Origin: SIG307 sp045596385 | Lineage (GTDB): Bacteria; Bacillota; Clostridia; Lachnospirales; Lachnospiraceae | Assembly (NCBI GenBank): GCA_045596385.1 | Contig: JAZOCC010000018.1 | Span: 1-64,000 of the forward strand | DNA: 64,000 nt | Direction of reading: 5' to 3' | Shown here: piece after piece, positions 25,659 to 33,126 of the stretch | How the letters are laid out: every line of letters starts with the position of its first letter | How positions within the stretch are numbered: position 1 is the first letter of the stretch | Made by a program: the position numbers and the translations under genes | The notes under the pieces: model-generated | The model's database searches: none | What the model was told of the DNA's origin: nothing | What the model saw: the letters and a program-made list of their open reading frames with translations, nothing else

Positions 25659-26678
25659 ATGGAAAAAGACGATATTATAATCAGAGAAGCAGTCATTCAT
25701 ATTCTGGATTCTACGGTAGGGATGCCGGTGCTTTCGGATTCCCTGCTTGAGATGGGACCGGATTTGTGCGATTTTTTGCGGAATCATATTTATAAGCTGT
25801 TGTCGGGGGACGACTTGAAGAACTGTGTGTTTGATACAGAATCTTCCGAGGTGTATGCGGTGCTGCGGGATTTTAGGGAGGAGAACCTGATTCCGGTCAG
25901 TAAGCAGTTGGCGGGGAAGCTTTACGAGATTATGAATTCCAACATCGATATCCCAGCGGGAGATGTGTTTTTTGTGACCTTCCAGGTGGAATCGAGACAG
26001 CATCTTGCTATCCTTAAGATGAACTACAAGGAAGTGTATGTGCATTATACGTCTCTGGGCGAGCAGGACGAGAACATCAACGAGGTGATGAAGCAGACGG
26101 CGGCGCTGCCGTTGGCGGGAGGAAAGCTTTCCGAGGCAGTGTTAATCGACCTTGAGGGAGATGCGGTACGGTTGGTTGAGAAGAAGTTCCCGGTCAACGG
26201 TGAGAAGGTCAACTACTTGTCGGAGCTTTTCTTACATTGTCACGCCAGAATGTCCCAGAAGACAAAGCTGGACCTGGTGACCAAGGCGGTGGAGCAGATT
26301 AACAAGAAGTATTATGACGATGATTTCGAGCAGAAAATGAAGACAAAAAGTGTCCTTCATGAGGAGTGCGCCAAGGCGGAGGGGCCGATTAAGGTAGAGG
26401 AAATCGTAGAGAAGGTCTTTAAAGAAGCGGCGCCGGAGATTAAAGAGGAGTTTGTAGAGAAGTTAGAAAAGTACAAGCTTCCGAAGGAAGAGATAAAGAT
26501 TCAGAGTGAGAAGACTACGAAAAAGCTGGAAAAGCAGTTTCTCACCACTGACAGCGGAATCGAGATTAATATTCCGATGGAGGAGTACAACAATAAGCAA
26601 CACGTGGAGTTTATTACGAATCCGGACGGAACGATTTCTGTGTTGATCAAGAATGTGAACCGGATTACCAGTAAGTAG
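25659..26678 (+). CDS. nucleoid-associated protein (NdpA/NA37 family)
   Basis: A 339-residue cytoplasmic protein of the 37-kDa nucleoid-associated family (YejK in E. coli). Supporting blocks are IIIREAVIHILDS at the start, FVTFQVESRQHLAILKMNY in the centre and DLVTKAVEQINKKYY. It follows the DUF4132 gene by 13 bases with AGGAGAAG as ribosome site, so the two are cotranscribed. The association of a giant HEAT-type protein with a nucleoid protein is worth noting; what the pair does is unknown. A terminator lies 60 bases downstream. Confidence 0.82.
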   Translation: MEKDDIIIREAVIHILDSTVGMPVLSDSLLEMGPDLCDFLRNHIYKLLSGDDLKNCVFDTESSEVYAVLRDFREENLIPVSKQLAGKLYEIMNSNIDIPAGDVFFVTFQVESRQHLAILKMNYKEVYVHYTSLGEQDENINEVMKQTAALPLAGGKLSEAVLIDLEGDAVRLVEKKFPVNGEKVNYLSELFLHCHARMSQKTKLDLVTKAVEQINKKYYDDDFEQKMKTKSVLHEECAKAEGPIKVEEIVEKVFKEAAPEIKEEFVEKLEKYKLPKEEIKIQSEKTTKKLEKQFLTTDSGIEINIPMEEYNNKQHVEFITNPDGTISVLIKNVNRITSK

Positions 26679-26738
26679 TACGTAGATTCAATCGGGAGAA
26701 TGTCCGGGTAGTAATCAAAACAGAATGTGATACAACAG

Positions 26739-26786
26739 CAGCCTTGCAGGACGTCATCCGTTATGATGCTCCTTCAGGGCTGTTTT
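26739..26786 (+). terminator. terminator of the DUF4132 operon, overlapping the 3' end of the convergent gene
   Basis: CAGCCTTGCAGGA (26739-26751) pairs at 12 of 13 positions with TCCTTCAGGGCTG (26770-26782), then TTTT. The right arm lies within the last codons of the minus-strand gene. Confidence 0.8.
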
Positions 26787-27017
26787 GCATTCGATGTCAA
26801 CCAGAATGATGTCCGGTCCGATCTGTTTGATATTACACCACGGAATGATATATTCGCAGGAATCGCCCCAAAATCCGAAGAATTTCCCCGGTCCCGGCAC
26901 AATGATTTTTTCGAGGCATCCGGTACCGATGTTAAATTCCACATCGCCGACAAAACCCAGACGGGCACAGTCTCTGCAGTTGATGACTTCCTTTTGTCGT
27001 AAATCGCACAAGCGCAT
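26754..27017 (-). CDS. YlmC/YmxH family PRC-barrel protein
   Basis: An 87-residue protein on the minus strand, the only convincing minus-strand gene in the window. CDLRQKEVINCRD, GFVGDVEF and the central GKFFGFWG block match the YlmC/YmxH family, annotated as sporulation proteins; the Bacillus genes are in the mother-cell or stage V context but the exact function is not settled. Upstream on its strand, a TATAAT-like box lies in the 90-base divergent region (27018-27107), with a poor -35. Transcription runs towards the DUF4132 operon and shares its terminator region. Confidence 0.85.
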   Translation of the reverse strand: MRLCDLRQKEVINCRDCARLGFVGDVEFNIGTGCLEKIIVPGPGKFFGFWGDSCEYIIPWCNIKQIGPDIILVDIECKTALKEHHNG

Positions 27018-27072
27018 GATAAAATTCTCCCATAAAACATTATATTATACTATATGTAGGACTTTGAAATTA

Positions 27073-27101
27073 TTGACGCAAAAGTCTGATTGTGATAAAG
27101 T
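27073..27101 (+). promoter_or_regulatory. promoter of the diguanylate cyclase/radical SAM operon
   Basis: TTGACG (27073-27078), a 17-bp spacer and TAAAGT (27096-27101) with an extended TGA just before the -10. It diverges from the ymxH-like gene. Confidence 0.65.
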
Positions 27102-27149
27102 TTTAATATGGGTTTGTTTTATTCTTTTGAGACAAAAGAGGGGGATGTT

Positions 27150-28688
27150 ATGAAACCGTTAAAAAAGAGAATCAGGCAATATATGATACGTATTACAGTG
27201 TCGCTTATGGTGGCAATCCTTATGCTTGTGGTCTGTATACAGGTATTTGCCGAGCGACGCAGAGAGCATGAAAAGTCTCTTGGGGTTTTGAGCCAGATTG
27301 AGAAGTTTATTGAAGAAAATGTAATTACGGAGGCCGAGGGAGAACGCGGCTATGCGAATATGTTTTCTCTTATTGAGGTGAATTCCGAGGCCGATTATTA
27401 TGTGATTGCGGAGAAGGACGGACAGATTCTTGGAACGACGGCCGGTGAGGTAAACGGAAAGCTGTGTGATGAAATCGGAATCGATTTGCAAAAGGTAAAA
27501 GAAGATACCAACGGGTTTTATGCGAAAATCGGCGGAAAACGTTTTTATTGTGTGTTTCAGAAGGTGGGAAACGAGTATGTAGGACGTTGTATGGATTGCG
27601 GAAAGATATATGAGCGTGTGCCTACGACGGTTTTGGTATTTTGTATTGGTCTGGCAACCATTGCATGTATTTTAACCTATGTGGTGAGCCGTTATATGAA
27701 CCGTTATGTGGTAGACGGTATCGATGAAATCAACGACAAGCTTTGTCAGATTGCGGAAGGCAACATGGAAGTCAAAGTGGATGTCCGGACCAGTGAAGAG
27801 TTTTCGGAACTTAGCAATTATATTAATATGATGGTGGGGAATCTGTCCGATACCACCAGTAAGATTTCGTATGTGCTGAGTAAGACAAACATGTATATCG
27901 GTGTTTACGAGTATCACAAAGGGGCCAAGCCGGTTCGGTGTACCGAGTATATTCCGCGGATTTTCTCGTTGGAGCTGGATGAGTGGCGATTGCTGACATC
28001 AGACTATGAATTGTTTGACGAGTTTATCGACAAGGTACGCTCTAAGCCGTATGAGGAGGAGCCGGGTGTGTATGTGCTTTCCGAGGAGCCGGAGCAGTAT
28101 GTGCGGTTAGAGGAACTGGAAATCGGAAACGAAGTATTCGGCGTAGTCATTGACGAGACGGAGGATCTCATAAAGCGCAGACAAATTGAAGCGGAGCGTG
28201 ATGTGGATTTGCTGACCGGACTCTATAACCGACGCGGTATGGAGACTCAGATTTCCCTGTTGTTTCAAAAGCCGGAGCAACTGCGTTATGCTGCGGTGGT
28301 GATGATTGATGCGGATGGTTTGAAGGGAATTAATGATTCCTACGGACATGAGATGGGAGACGCATATCTTAAAAAAATCGGCAATGTAATCAACAATTTC
28401 GGTATTCAGAGTAGTTTGTCAGCTCGTGTCGGAGGAGATGAATTTGTGCTGTTTTTGTATGATTACGATGACGAAGACGAATTAATCAATACCATTCGGA
28501 CTATCGAATATATTCAGGGACACAGTACAGCCCGTTTGAGTGAAAATCTGACGGTACCGCTTCGTTTTTCCTTCGGCTATTGTATGTTGACAGACGGTTT
28601 GTCCTATGAGGAAATGTTAAAGATGGCGGATGAGAGGATGTATGAGAATAAGCGAAAGAGAAAAGAAGAGGGTGTGCCTGTCCGGTAA
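27150..28688 (+). CDS. membrane-bound diguanylate cyclase (sensor-HAMP-GGDEF)
   Basis: A 512-residue signalling enzyme that makes cyclic di-GMP. Helix 1 (about 9-32), an extracytoplasmic sensor of about 110 residues (Cache-like in size), helix 2 (about 145-170), HAMP (about 170-225), a PAS-like stretch, then GGDEF. The active motif GGDEF (428-432) is intact with DLLTGLYNRRG and DADGLKGIND before it, so it should be active. The RxxD inhibitory site just upstream is missing, suggesting no product inhibition. The sensor has a Cys-containing CMDCGK near helix 2. AGGGGGATG supports ATG 27150 over the in-frame 27108. The rSAM gene follows 59 bases later. Confidence 0.88.
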   Translation: MKPLKKRIRQYMIRITVSLMVAILMLVVCIQVFAERRREHEKSLGVLSQIEKFIEENVITEAEGERGYANMFSLIEVNSEADYYVIAEKDGQILGTTAGEVNGKLCDEIGIDLQKVKEDTNGFYAKIGGKRFYCVFQKVGNEYVGRCMDCGKIYERVPTTVLVFCIGLATIACILTYVVSRYMNRYVVDGIDEINDKLCQIAEGNMEVKVDVRTSEEFSELSNYINMMVGNLSDTTSKISYVLSKTNMYIGVYEYHKGAKPVRCTEYIPRIFSLELDEWRLLTSDYELFDEFIDKVRSKPYEEEPGVYVLSEEPEQYVRLEELEIGNEVFGVVIDETEDLIKRRQIEAERDVDLLTGLYNRRGMETQISLLFQKPEQLRYAAVVMIDADGLKGINDSYGHEMGDAYLKKIGNVINNFGIQSSLSARVGGDEFVLFLYDYDDEDELINTIRTIEYIQGHSTARLSENLTVPLRFSFGYCMLTDGLSYEEMLKMADERMYENKRKRKEEGVPVR

Positions 28689-28747
28689 AAGGAAAAAGAA
28701 CAGTTGTCCGAACGATAGAAGCATGTTAAGAAGGGAGTAGGAAACAT

Positions 28748-29824
28748 ATGAGATTGACAAAAGAGAAAAAGATACAGCATATGACAGAACTGGCGGCCTA
28801 TAAAAGAATGCTTTGGAAGCAACCGCAGCTGCGGAATTTGTTTTTGGAGCTGACCATGGAGTGCAACGAGCGGTGTCTCCATTGCGGTAGCCGGTGCGGG
28901 GAAGTAACCAGCGAGCTTTTAAGTGTTGGGACGTATCAATCGTTTTTGGACAAGATAAAGGCGGATTTCGGCACGGAGGGACTCATGCTTTCCATTACGG
29001 GAGGCGAGCCGCTGTTACGACCGGAGTTTTTTGATATTATGGGATATGCCCACAAGCTGGGTTTTCACTGGGGCATGACCAGCAACGGAACGTTAATCGA
29101 TGAGACGGTGGCAAAGCGCTTGGAAGAATGCGGTATGGGCACGATTTCCATCAGCATTGACGGCTTGCCGGAGACTCACGATTGGTTCCGTCAGACGCCG
29201 GGGGGATATGCGGCGGCCATGAAGGGTGTGGATGCCATGATAGAAAACGGCAGTTTTCAGCATGTACAGGTAACGACGGTGGTACACAAAAAGAATATCG
29301 GGGAGCTGGATGCGTTATATCACATTTTTGAGGATGTGGATATCGATTCCTGGCGGGTCATTAATCTGGAGCCTATGGGTCGGGCGGAGGATATGCCGGA
29401 GCTGTTGCTTGCCTCGGAGGATTATGTGACACTATTTGAATTTATTAAGGAAAAGCGCAGACAGGGGGAGCCGGTACAGTACGGCTGTTGCCATTATCTC
29501 GGCACGGAGTATGAGCGAGAGGTACGTGACTGGTACTTCCTTTGCAATGCAGGTATTTATACCGCATCGGTGATGGCAAACGGGGATATCGGAGCGTGTC
29601 TTGATATTGAGCGCAGGCCGGAGCTGATTTACGGTAATATTTTAAAGGACGATTTTACGGAAGTGTGGAAAAACGGCTTCGGAGCCTATCGTCGGAATTT
29701 ATCCGAAGAAAATGAGACCTGCCGCACCTGTAAGGACCGGGAATTCTGCGGCGGAGGTTCTTTTCATAGCTGGGACTACGATAAAAAGAGACCGAAGATG
29801 TGTTTTAAGGGAACGTTATTCTAG
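28748..29824 (+). CDS. radical SAM/SPASM enzyme of an rSAM-lipoprotein cassette
   Basis: A 358-residue radical SAM enzyme. The 4Fe-4S motif CNERCLHC gives Cys39, Cys43 and Cys46; SAM-binding features GGEPLL and SISIDG follow. The C-terminal part has a SPASM-type cluster region with Cys in FLCNAG, GACLDI, CRTCKDREFC and KMCFKG, typical of peptide- and protein-modifying enzymes. Two lipoproteins, each with a CMYGPP motif, start 12 bases downstream. I recall described but uncharacterised rSAM/lipoprotein pairs (TIGR04133/TIGR04134), and this is consistent with them; the substrate is inferred to be the lipoproteins. AAGGGAGTAGGAAAC is the ribosome site. Confidence 0.88.
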   Translation: MRLTKEKKIQHMTELAAYKRMLWKQPQLRNLFLELTMECNERCLHCGSRCGEVTSELLSVGTYQSFLDKIKADFGTEGLMLSITGGEPLLRPEFFDIMGYAHKLGFHWGMTSNGTLIDETVAKRLEECGMGTISISIDGLPETHDWFRQTPGGYAAAMKGVDAMIENGSFQHVQVTTVVHKKNIGELDALYHIFEDVDIDSWRVINLEPMGRAEDMPELLLASEDYVTLFEFIKEKRRQGEPVQYGCCHYLGTEYEREVRDWYFLCNAGIYTASVMANGDIGACLDIERRPELIYGNILKDDFTEVWKNGFGAYRRNLSEENETCRTCKDREFCGGGSFHSWDYDKKRPKMCFKGTLF

Positions 29825-29836
29825 GAGGGGGAGATT

Positions 29837-30550
29837 ATGAGAAAACGAACGAAACTGTTAGTGACGGCCTCTGTGTTTGCGGTTGCAATGAATGCAAATG
29901 CATGCATGTACGGACCGCCGCCGGAGGGCTATGACGATATTCAGCCAACCGCAACGGCGGAGGTGGAAACTGTTCATATCATAGCAGAACCGCCGGATTG
30001 GTATTTTTCTGCCATGGGACAGTATGCTGTGGTTCGCCTGCTTTCGGTTGAGGAAACGAAGCAGGAGGAGGATACGCAGACGGAGGCTTTGCTCTGCGGA
30101 ATTGAGATTTTATCGATTTATAACCCGAGATTGGACTTGGGTCTGCCATCTGAGCTGATAATTCCGGGGAAGGACGCATCCTCTTTTTCTGTAGGTGATG
30201 TGTTGTTTGTTGAACTGGGACCGATGAAATGGACAGGGGAAGCATATACAACCAGTGAACTTATCGAAACGGAAAACGGGGTGGTTCTTACGCCGTTCGT
30301 GGATAACCGCCTGGTTCTCACGGAGGAATTTACAAAGAGCTTCTTTTATGAAAGCTTAGCGTGGTACAATGAGGATGTTCACGAGTATCGTTTAAGCGTA
30401 GAAAAGGGAGAAGACTTTTTTATGGAGTTTGGAACCCAGCCCTTTGAAGAGGGAATGACGACGGAGGAAACGGAGACCTTCTTTCGGGAGTTTGAACAGG
30501 CGAAGAAGGATTATGAGATCGTGCTGAACCGAATAAACGGAGTGAAGTAG
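29837..30550 (+). CDS. CMYGPP lipoprotein A, putative radical SAM substrate
   Basis: A 237-residue exported protein. The basic start and hydrophobic core are followed by NANAC, with Cys23 as the only lipobox candidate, and the motif reads CMYGPPPEGYDD from that Cys. So the motif Cys itself would become the lipidated N-terminus, although the lipobox is weak (Ala-Asn-Ala before Cys). The rest (about 50-237) is a single soluble domain with alternating acidic blocks, not recognised. It lies 12 bases after the radical SAM gene with TAGGAGGGGG as ribosome site. Confidence 0.75.
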   Translation: MRKRTKLLVTASVFAVAMNANACMYGPPPEGYDDIQPTATAEVETVHIIAEPPDWYFSAMGQYAVVRLLSVEETKQEEDTQTEALLCGIEILSIYNPRLDLGLPSELIIPGKDASSFSVGDVLFVELGPMKWTGEAYTTSELIETENGVVLTPFVDNRLVLTEEFTKSFFYESLAWYNEDVHEYRLSVEKGEDFFMEFGTQPFEEGMTTEETETFFREFEQAKKDYEIVLNRINGVK

Positions 30551-30563
30551 GGGAGGAATGTGA

Positions 30564-30860
30564 ATGAAAAAAGGAAAAAAGCTTTTGCTTACCGCATCCT
30601 TGGTATCTACGGCCATGACCATGGGCGGATGCAGATTTCTACCGTGGATGAATGATGACCAGCCTGTATATGGAGTGCCGTCGGACCCACGTGTAACGGC
30701 GACTCCTGTTTCCGGATATGAGGAAGAAAGCGATGAAGGTACGGAAGTAAATCCGGTGTCGGAGGCGGACGAGGTGTTTTCTCCGGAGGAAAATTTGTCG
30801 CAATGTATGTACGGACCGCCGGTGGATAGGGGGATTTTCCGGAACGGAGAAGAAAAGTAG
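30564..30860 (+). CDS. CMYGPP lipoprotein B, short putative radical SAM substrate
   Basis: A 98-residue exported peptide-like protein. Its signal peptide resembles that of lipoprotein A (KLLLTAS versus KLLVTAS) and ends at MGGC, Cys23. The mature part is short, acidic and disordered, has one degenerate PVYGVP (34-39) and ends with CMYGPPVDRG (Cys81 onward). Here the motif is far from the lipidated Cys, unlike in lipoprotein A. Shortness and position after a SPASM enzyme make it a plausible modification target. GGGGAGGAATG is the ribosome site; 13 bases separate it from lipoprotein A. Confidence 0.72.
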   Translation: MKKGKKLLLTASLVSTAMTMGGCRFLPWMNDDQPVYGVPSDPRVTATPVSGYEEESDEGTEVNPVSEADEVFSPEENLSQCMYGPPVDRGIFRNGEEK

Positions 30861-30870
30861 GGAGGATGAA

Positions 30871-31320
30871 ATGAGCTATTTTACTTATATTGCATCGGAT
30901 TATCCGTTGTCGACGGTGGAACGTCCGGATCGTGAGATTACCATTGAATTCAATACGGAGACGGGCTCAGTTTTTGACGGAGATTACGAGGATGATTTTG
31001 CCCTTTATCCGGCAGAAGGGTTAAGTGATGTTCGCACGGAAAAGAAGTACGCAGTGTATCTGGAATGGAACTATTATACGGAGGGTCGCGCAAAGAATAT
31101 TATTGCGTATATCAAAGAAAATCTGAAGCATACGGACGAGGTGGAGATTTGGCGCATCTGGGCAGGAGCGGGAGAGATATTTAATGTCCATACAAAGAAC
31201 ATTCCGATTGCTTCCTTTTGTCCGGAGAAGATTCGGGAGCTGGATGAACGGGAAATTAAAATCGAGACGGTGGAAGGCTGCGAGTCCGTGGACCAGTACC
31301 GGTATGTGATAAGGAAATGA
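30871..31320 (+). CDS. hypothetical protein next to the radical SAM cassette
   Basis: A 149-residue soluble protein beginning MSYFTYIASDYPLST. Its centre (KKYAVYLEWNYYTEGRAK, IAYIKENLKHTDEVEIW) resembles small Firmicutes proteins with an N-terminal YIASD motif that are often found as single genes, but I cannot name a family. No signal peptide. It is 10 bases after lipoprotein B with a GGGAGGATGA ribosome site, so cotranscribed. It may or may not belong to the modification system. Confidence 0.65.
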   Translation: MSYFTYIASDYPLSTVERPDREITIEFNTETGSVFDGDYEDDFALYPAEGLSDVRTEKKYAVYLEWNYYTEGRAKNIIAYIKENLKHTDEVEIWRIWAGAGEIFNVHTKNIPIASFCPEKIRELDEREIKIETVEGCESVDQYRYVIRK

Positions 31321-31337
31321 TAAGGATGTGATGAAAG

Positions 31338-31814
31338 ATGGCAATTCGCTGTGCATCAAAAGCAATTATTATAGAGAACGAAGCTGTTTTGTTAAATCGT
31401 TGCAAGCGGGAAGACGGCTGTGTGTATTATGATTTACCGGGAGGCGGCCAAAAGCCTTACGAGAGTATGGAACAAACGTTGCTTCGGGAAGTGAAGGAAG
31501 AGACCGGATATGAAATCCGGGTGGACCGGTTTGTCGGTTTAGCGGAAGAAATTAATATGAATGCTGAATTGAGAGAGAAATATCCGGAGTATACCCATCG
31601 GATATTGCATATCTTTACGGCAAGTTTAACTGGTGAAAAAATCGATACACCAACGGAAAAGGATTTGCATATGGAGGCAAGTGTGTGGGTTACGTTTGAT
31701 GAAATAGATAACCTGCAGGAAACGCGTCCGTCCTGTTTGAAACAGTTGTTGCGTGATATTCGGAAAGATGAAAATCCGAGGTTTTACGGGACGGAGTATC
31801 GAGAGGAAGAGTAG
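31338..31814 (+). CDS. Nudix hydrolase
   Basis: A 158-residue Nudix enzyme with a complete box: G36, E42, R50-E51, E54-E55, G57. It cleaves a nucleoside diphosphate linked to another group; the substrate is not evident. The order of the N-terminal strand (KAIIIENEAVLLNRC) and DLPGGG fits the general MutT/Nudix group. It is the last gene before the terminator at 31876 and lies 17 bases after the orphan gene. Confidence 0.82.
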   Translation: MAIRCASKAIIIENEAVLLNRCKREDGCVYYDLPGGGQKPYESMEQTLLREVKEETGYEIRVDRFVGLAEEINMNAELREKYPEYTHRILHIFTASLTGEKIDTPTEKDLHMEASVWVTFDEIDNLQETRPSCLKQLLRDIRKDENPRFYGTEYREEE

Positions 31815-31875
31815 AAACAGAAGGAAAGAGAGTGTTATAGTTTTGGTCTGGGCGAAAGCTCTTTGGACCACCGTA

Positions 31876-31902
31876 GGCGGGAAGATTTTCCCGCCGTTTT
31901 TG
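31876..31902 (+). terminator. intrinsic terminator of the cyclase/radical SAM operon
   Basis: GGCGGGAA (31876-31883) pairs perfectly with TTCCCGCC (31888-31895) across a GATT loop; G and five Ts follow. Confidence 0.9.
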
Positions 31903-31911
31903 TTTGAGGGA

Positions 31912-31990
31912 GGTCGTGGCGCGTTCGCATTTGATTCGTGCAAGTCACGCGCTTTCGCGCTCTCCCCGCACCTCGCTGCAAAGCCGCTCG
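31912..31990. repeat. GC-rich dispersed repeat, copy 2 (inverse orientation)
   Basis: In the 313-base gap before nadA. Block 31964-31990 is the reverse complement of 4915-4941 at 25 of 27 positions, and 31912-31928 matches the reverse complement of 4898-4915 with one deletion. The order of the two blocks is the reverse of that expected from a simple copy, so the unit may be part of a longer repeating element. No reliable ORF. Confidence 0.6.
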
Positions 31991-32022
31991 GGCGTGGTTG
32001 TGTTCACATGATGAGGCGAAAG

Positions 32023-32052
32023 TTGACAGACAACTTGACACTTGTAAATTTC
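32023..32052 (+). promoter_or_regulatory. candidate NiaR operator at the nadA promoter
   Basis: Two TTGACA copies at 32023-32028 and 32035-32040 form a 12-base repeat, with partly palindromic GTTGACAGACAAC. The site covers and precedes the -35 box of nadA. Because a NiaR gene lies at the end of the same gene group, autoregulation by nicotinate is a sound inference; I have not matched the site to a published matrix. Confidence 0.4.
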
Positions 32053-32063
32053 TGTGTTATACT
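32035..32063 (+). promoter_or_regulatory. sigma-A promoter of the nad operon
   Basis: TTGACA (32035-32040) and TATACT (32058-32063), 17-bp spacer. The nad genes follow without another obvious promoter. Confidence 0.85.
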
Positions 32064-32127
32064 GTGCCCAACATCTTGAAAAAGGGAGAGTTTGTGCAGC
32101 ATATCTTGTAGCACAACATATATGTGT

Positions 32128-33036
32128 ATGGAGAATCGGTTAATTGCAGAGATACAGAAGTTAAAGAAAGAGAAGAATGCCATCATCTTGGCCCATTACT
32201 ATGTGAATGAGGAGTTGCAGGCCCTGGCGGATTATGTGGGAGATTCTTTTTATCTGGCCAAGGTAGCAAAGGGTACCGATGCGGATGTGGTGGTGTTCTG
32301 CGGCGTTTCCTTTATGGGAGAGAGTGCGAAAATGCTGAATCCGGAGAAGACGGTGCTGATGCCGGATTTGACGGCGGATTGTCCCATGGCTCATATGGCG
32401 CAGGTGGAAAAGATTAAGGAACTGCGGGAGAAGTACGAGGACCTGGCAGTGGTTTGTTACATCAATTCCACGGCAGAGCTAAAGAGCTACAGCGATGTAT
32501 GCGTGACCTCCTCCAACGCGGTAAAGATTGTAAAGAATCTTCCGAATCAAAATATTTTCTTTATTCCGGATATGAACCTGGGTCGCTTTGTGGCGGAGCA
32601 GGTGCCGGAGAAAAATGTGATTTTAAACGATGGGTATTGCCCGATACATAAAAATATCACCGGTACAAGCGTGAAGGAACTGAAAAAGAAGCATCCGACG
32701 GCTCTTGTGATGGCGCACCCGGAGTGCAAGGAAAACGTAGTAAAGTTGGCGGACTACGTCGGTAGTACGGCGGATATGATTGCCTTTGCGAAGAACAGTG
32801 ATTGCAAGGAGTTTATCGTTTGTACCGAAGAGGGCGTGAACTACCGCCTCAGAGAAGATAACCCGGATAAGAAGTTTTATTTCGGCGGCGAGTATTTGTG
32901 CCGGGATATGAAGCTGAATACCTTAGAAAAGGTGCTGCATGTACTTCAGACCGGTGAGAACGAAATGAAGCTACCGGCGGAACTTTGTGAGAGAGCGGTA
33001 GCGCCTCTTGACCGGATGCTGGACCTTGCAAAGTAA
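32128..33036 (+). CDS. nadA: quinolinate synthase
   Basis: Condenses iminoaspartate with dihydroxyacetone phosphate to quinolinate in NAD synthesis, using a 4Fe-4S cluster. With the start at ATG 32128 the protein is 302 residues, the normal length, and the three cluster cysteines are seen at 85 (ADCPMAH), 171 (GYCPIH) and 258 (YLCRD), spaced as in the family. LAHYY is the N-terminal motif. The start is not certain: AAGGGAGAG at 32082-32090 would serve an in-frame TTG at 32092, but spacing is short and the extra residues are not family-like; ATG 32122 is another choice. Confidence 0.93.
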   Translation: MENRLIAEIQKLKKEKNAIILAHYYVNEELQALADYVGDSFYLAKVAKGTDADVVVFCGVSFMGESAKMLNPEKTVLMPDLTADCPMAHMAQVEKIKELREKYEDLAVVCYINSTAELKSYSDVCVTSSNAVKIVKNLPNQNIFFIPDMNLGRFVAEQVPEKNVILNDGYCPIHKNITGTSVKELKKKHPTALVMAHPECKENVVKLADYVGSTADMIAFAKNSDCKEFIVCTEEGVNYRLREDNPDKKFYFGGEYLCRDMKLNTLEKVLHVLQTGENEMKLPAELCERAVAPLDRMLDLAK

Positions 33037-33126
33037 GTACCGGAAGTACAGAATAATGTACGGAATGGCGTATATAAAGAACCTAATGTGTCAACGGTTG
33101 CCGAAACGGCGGAAAGAAGTGAGACC

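Noticed and set aside
31753..32079. Plus-strand ORF across terminator and repeat before nadA
   Set aside because: It overlaps the end of the Nudix gene, crosses a strong terminator and encodes repeat-derived sequence.
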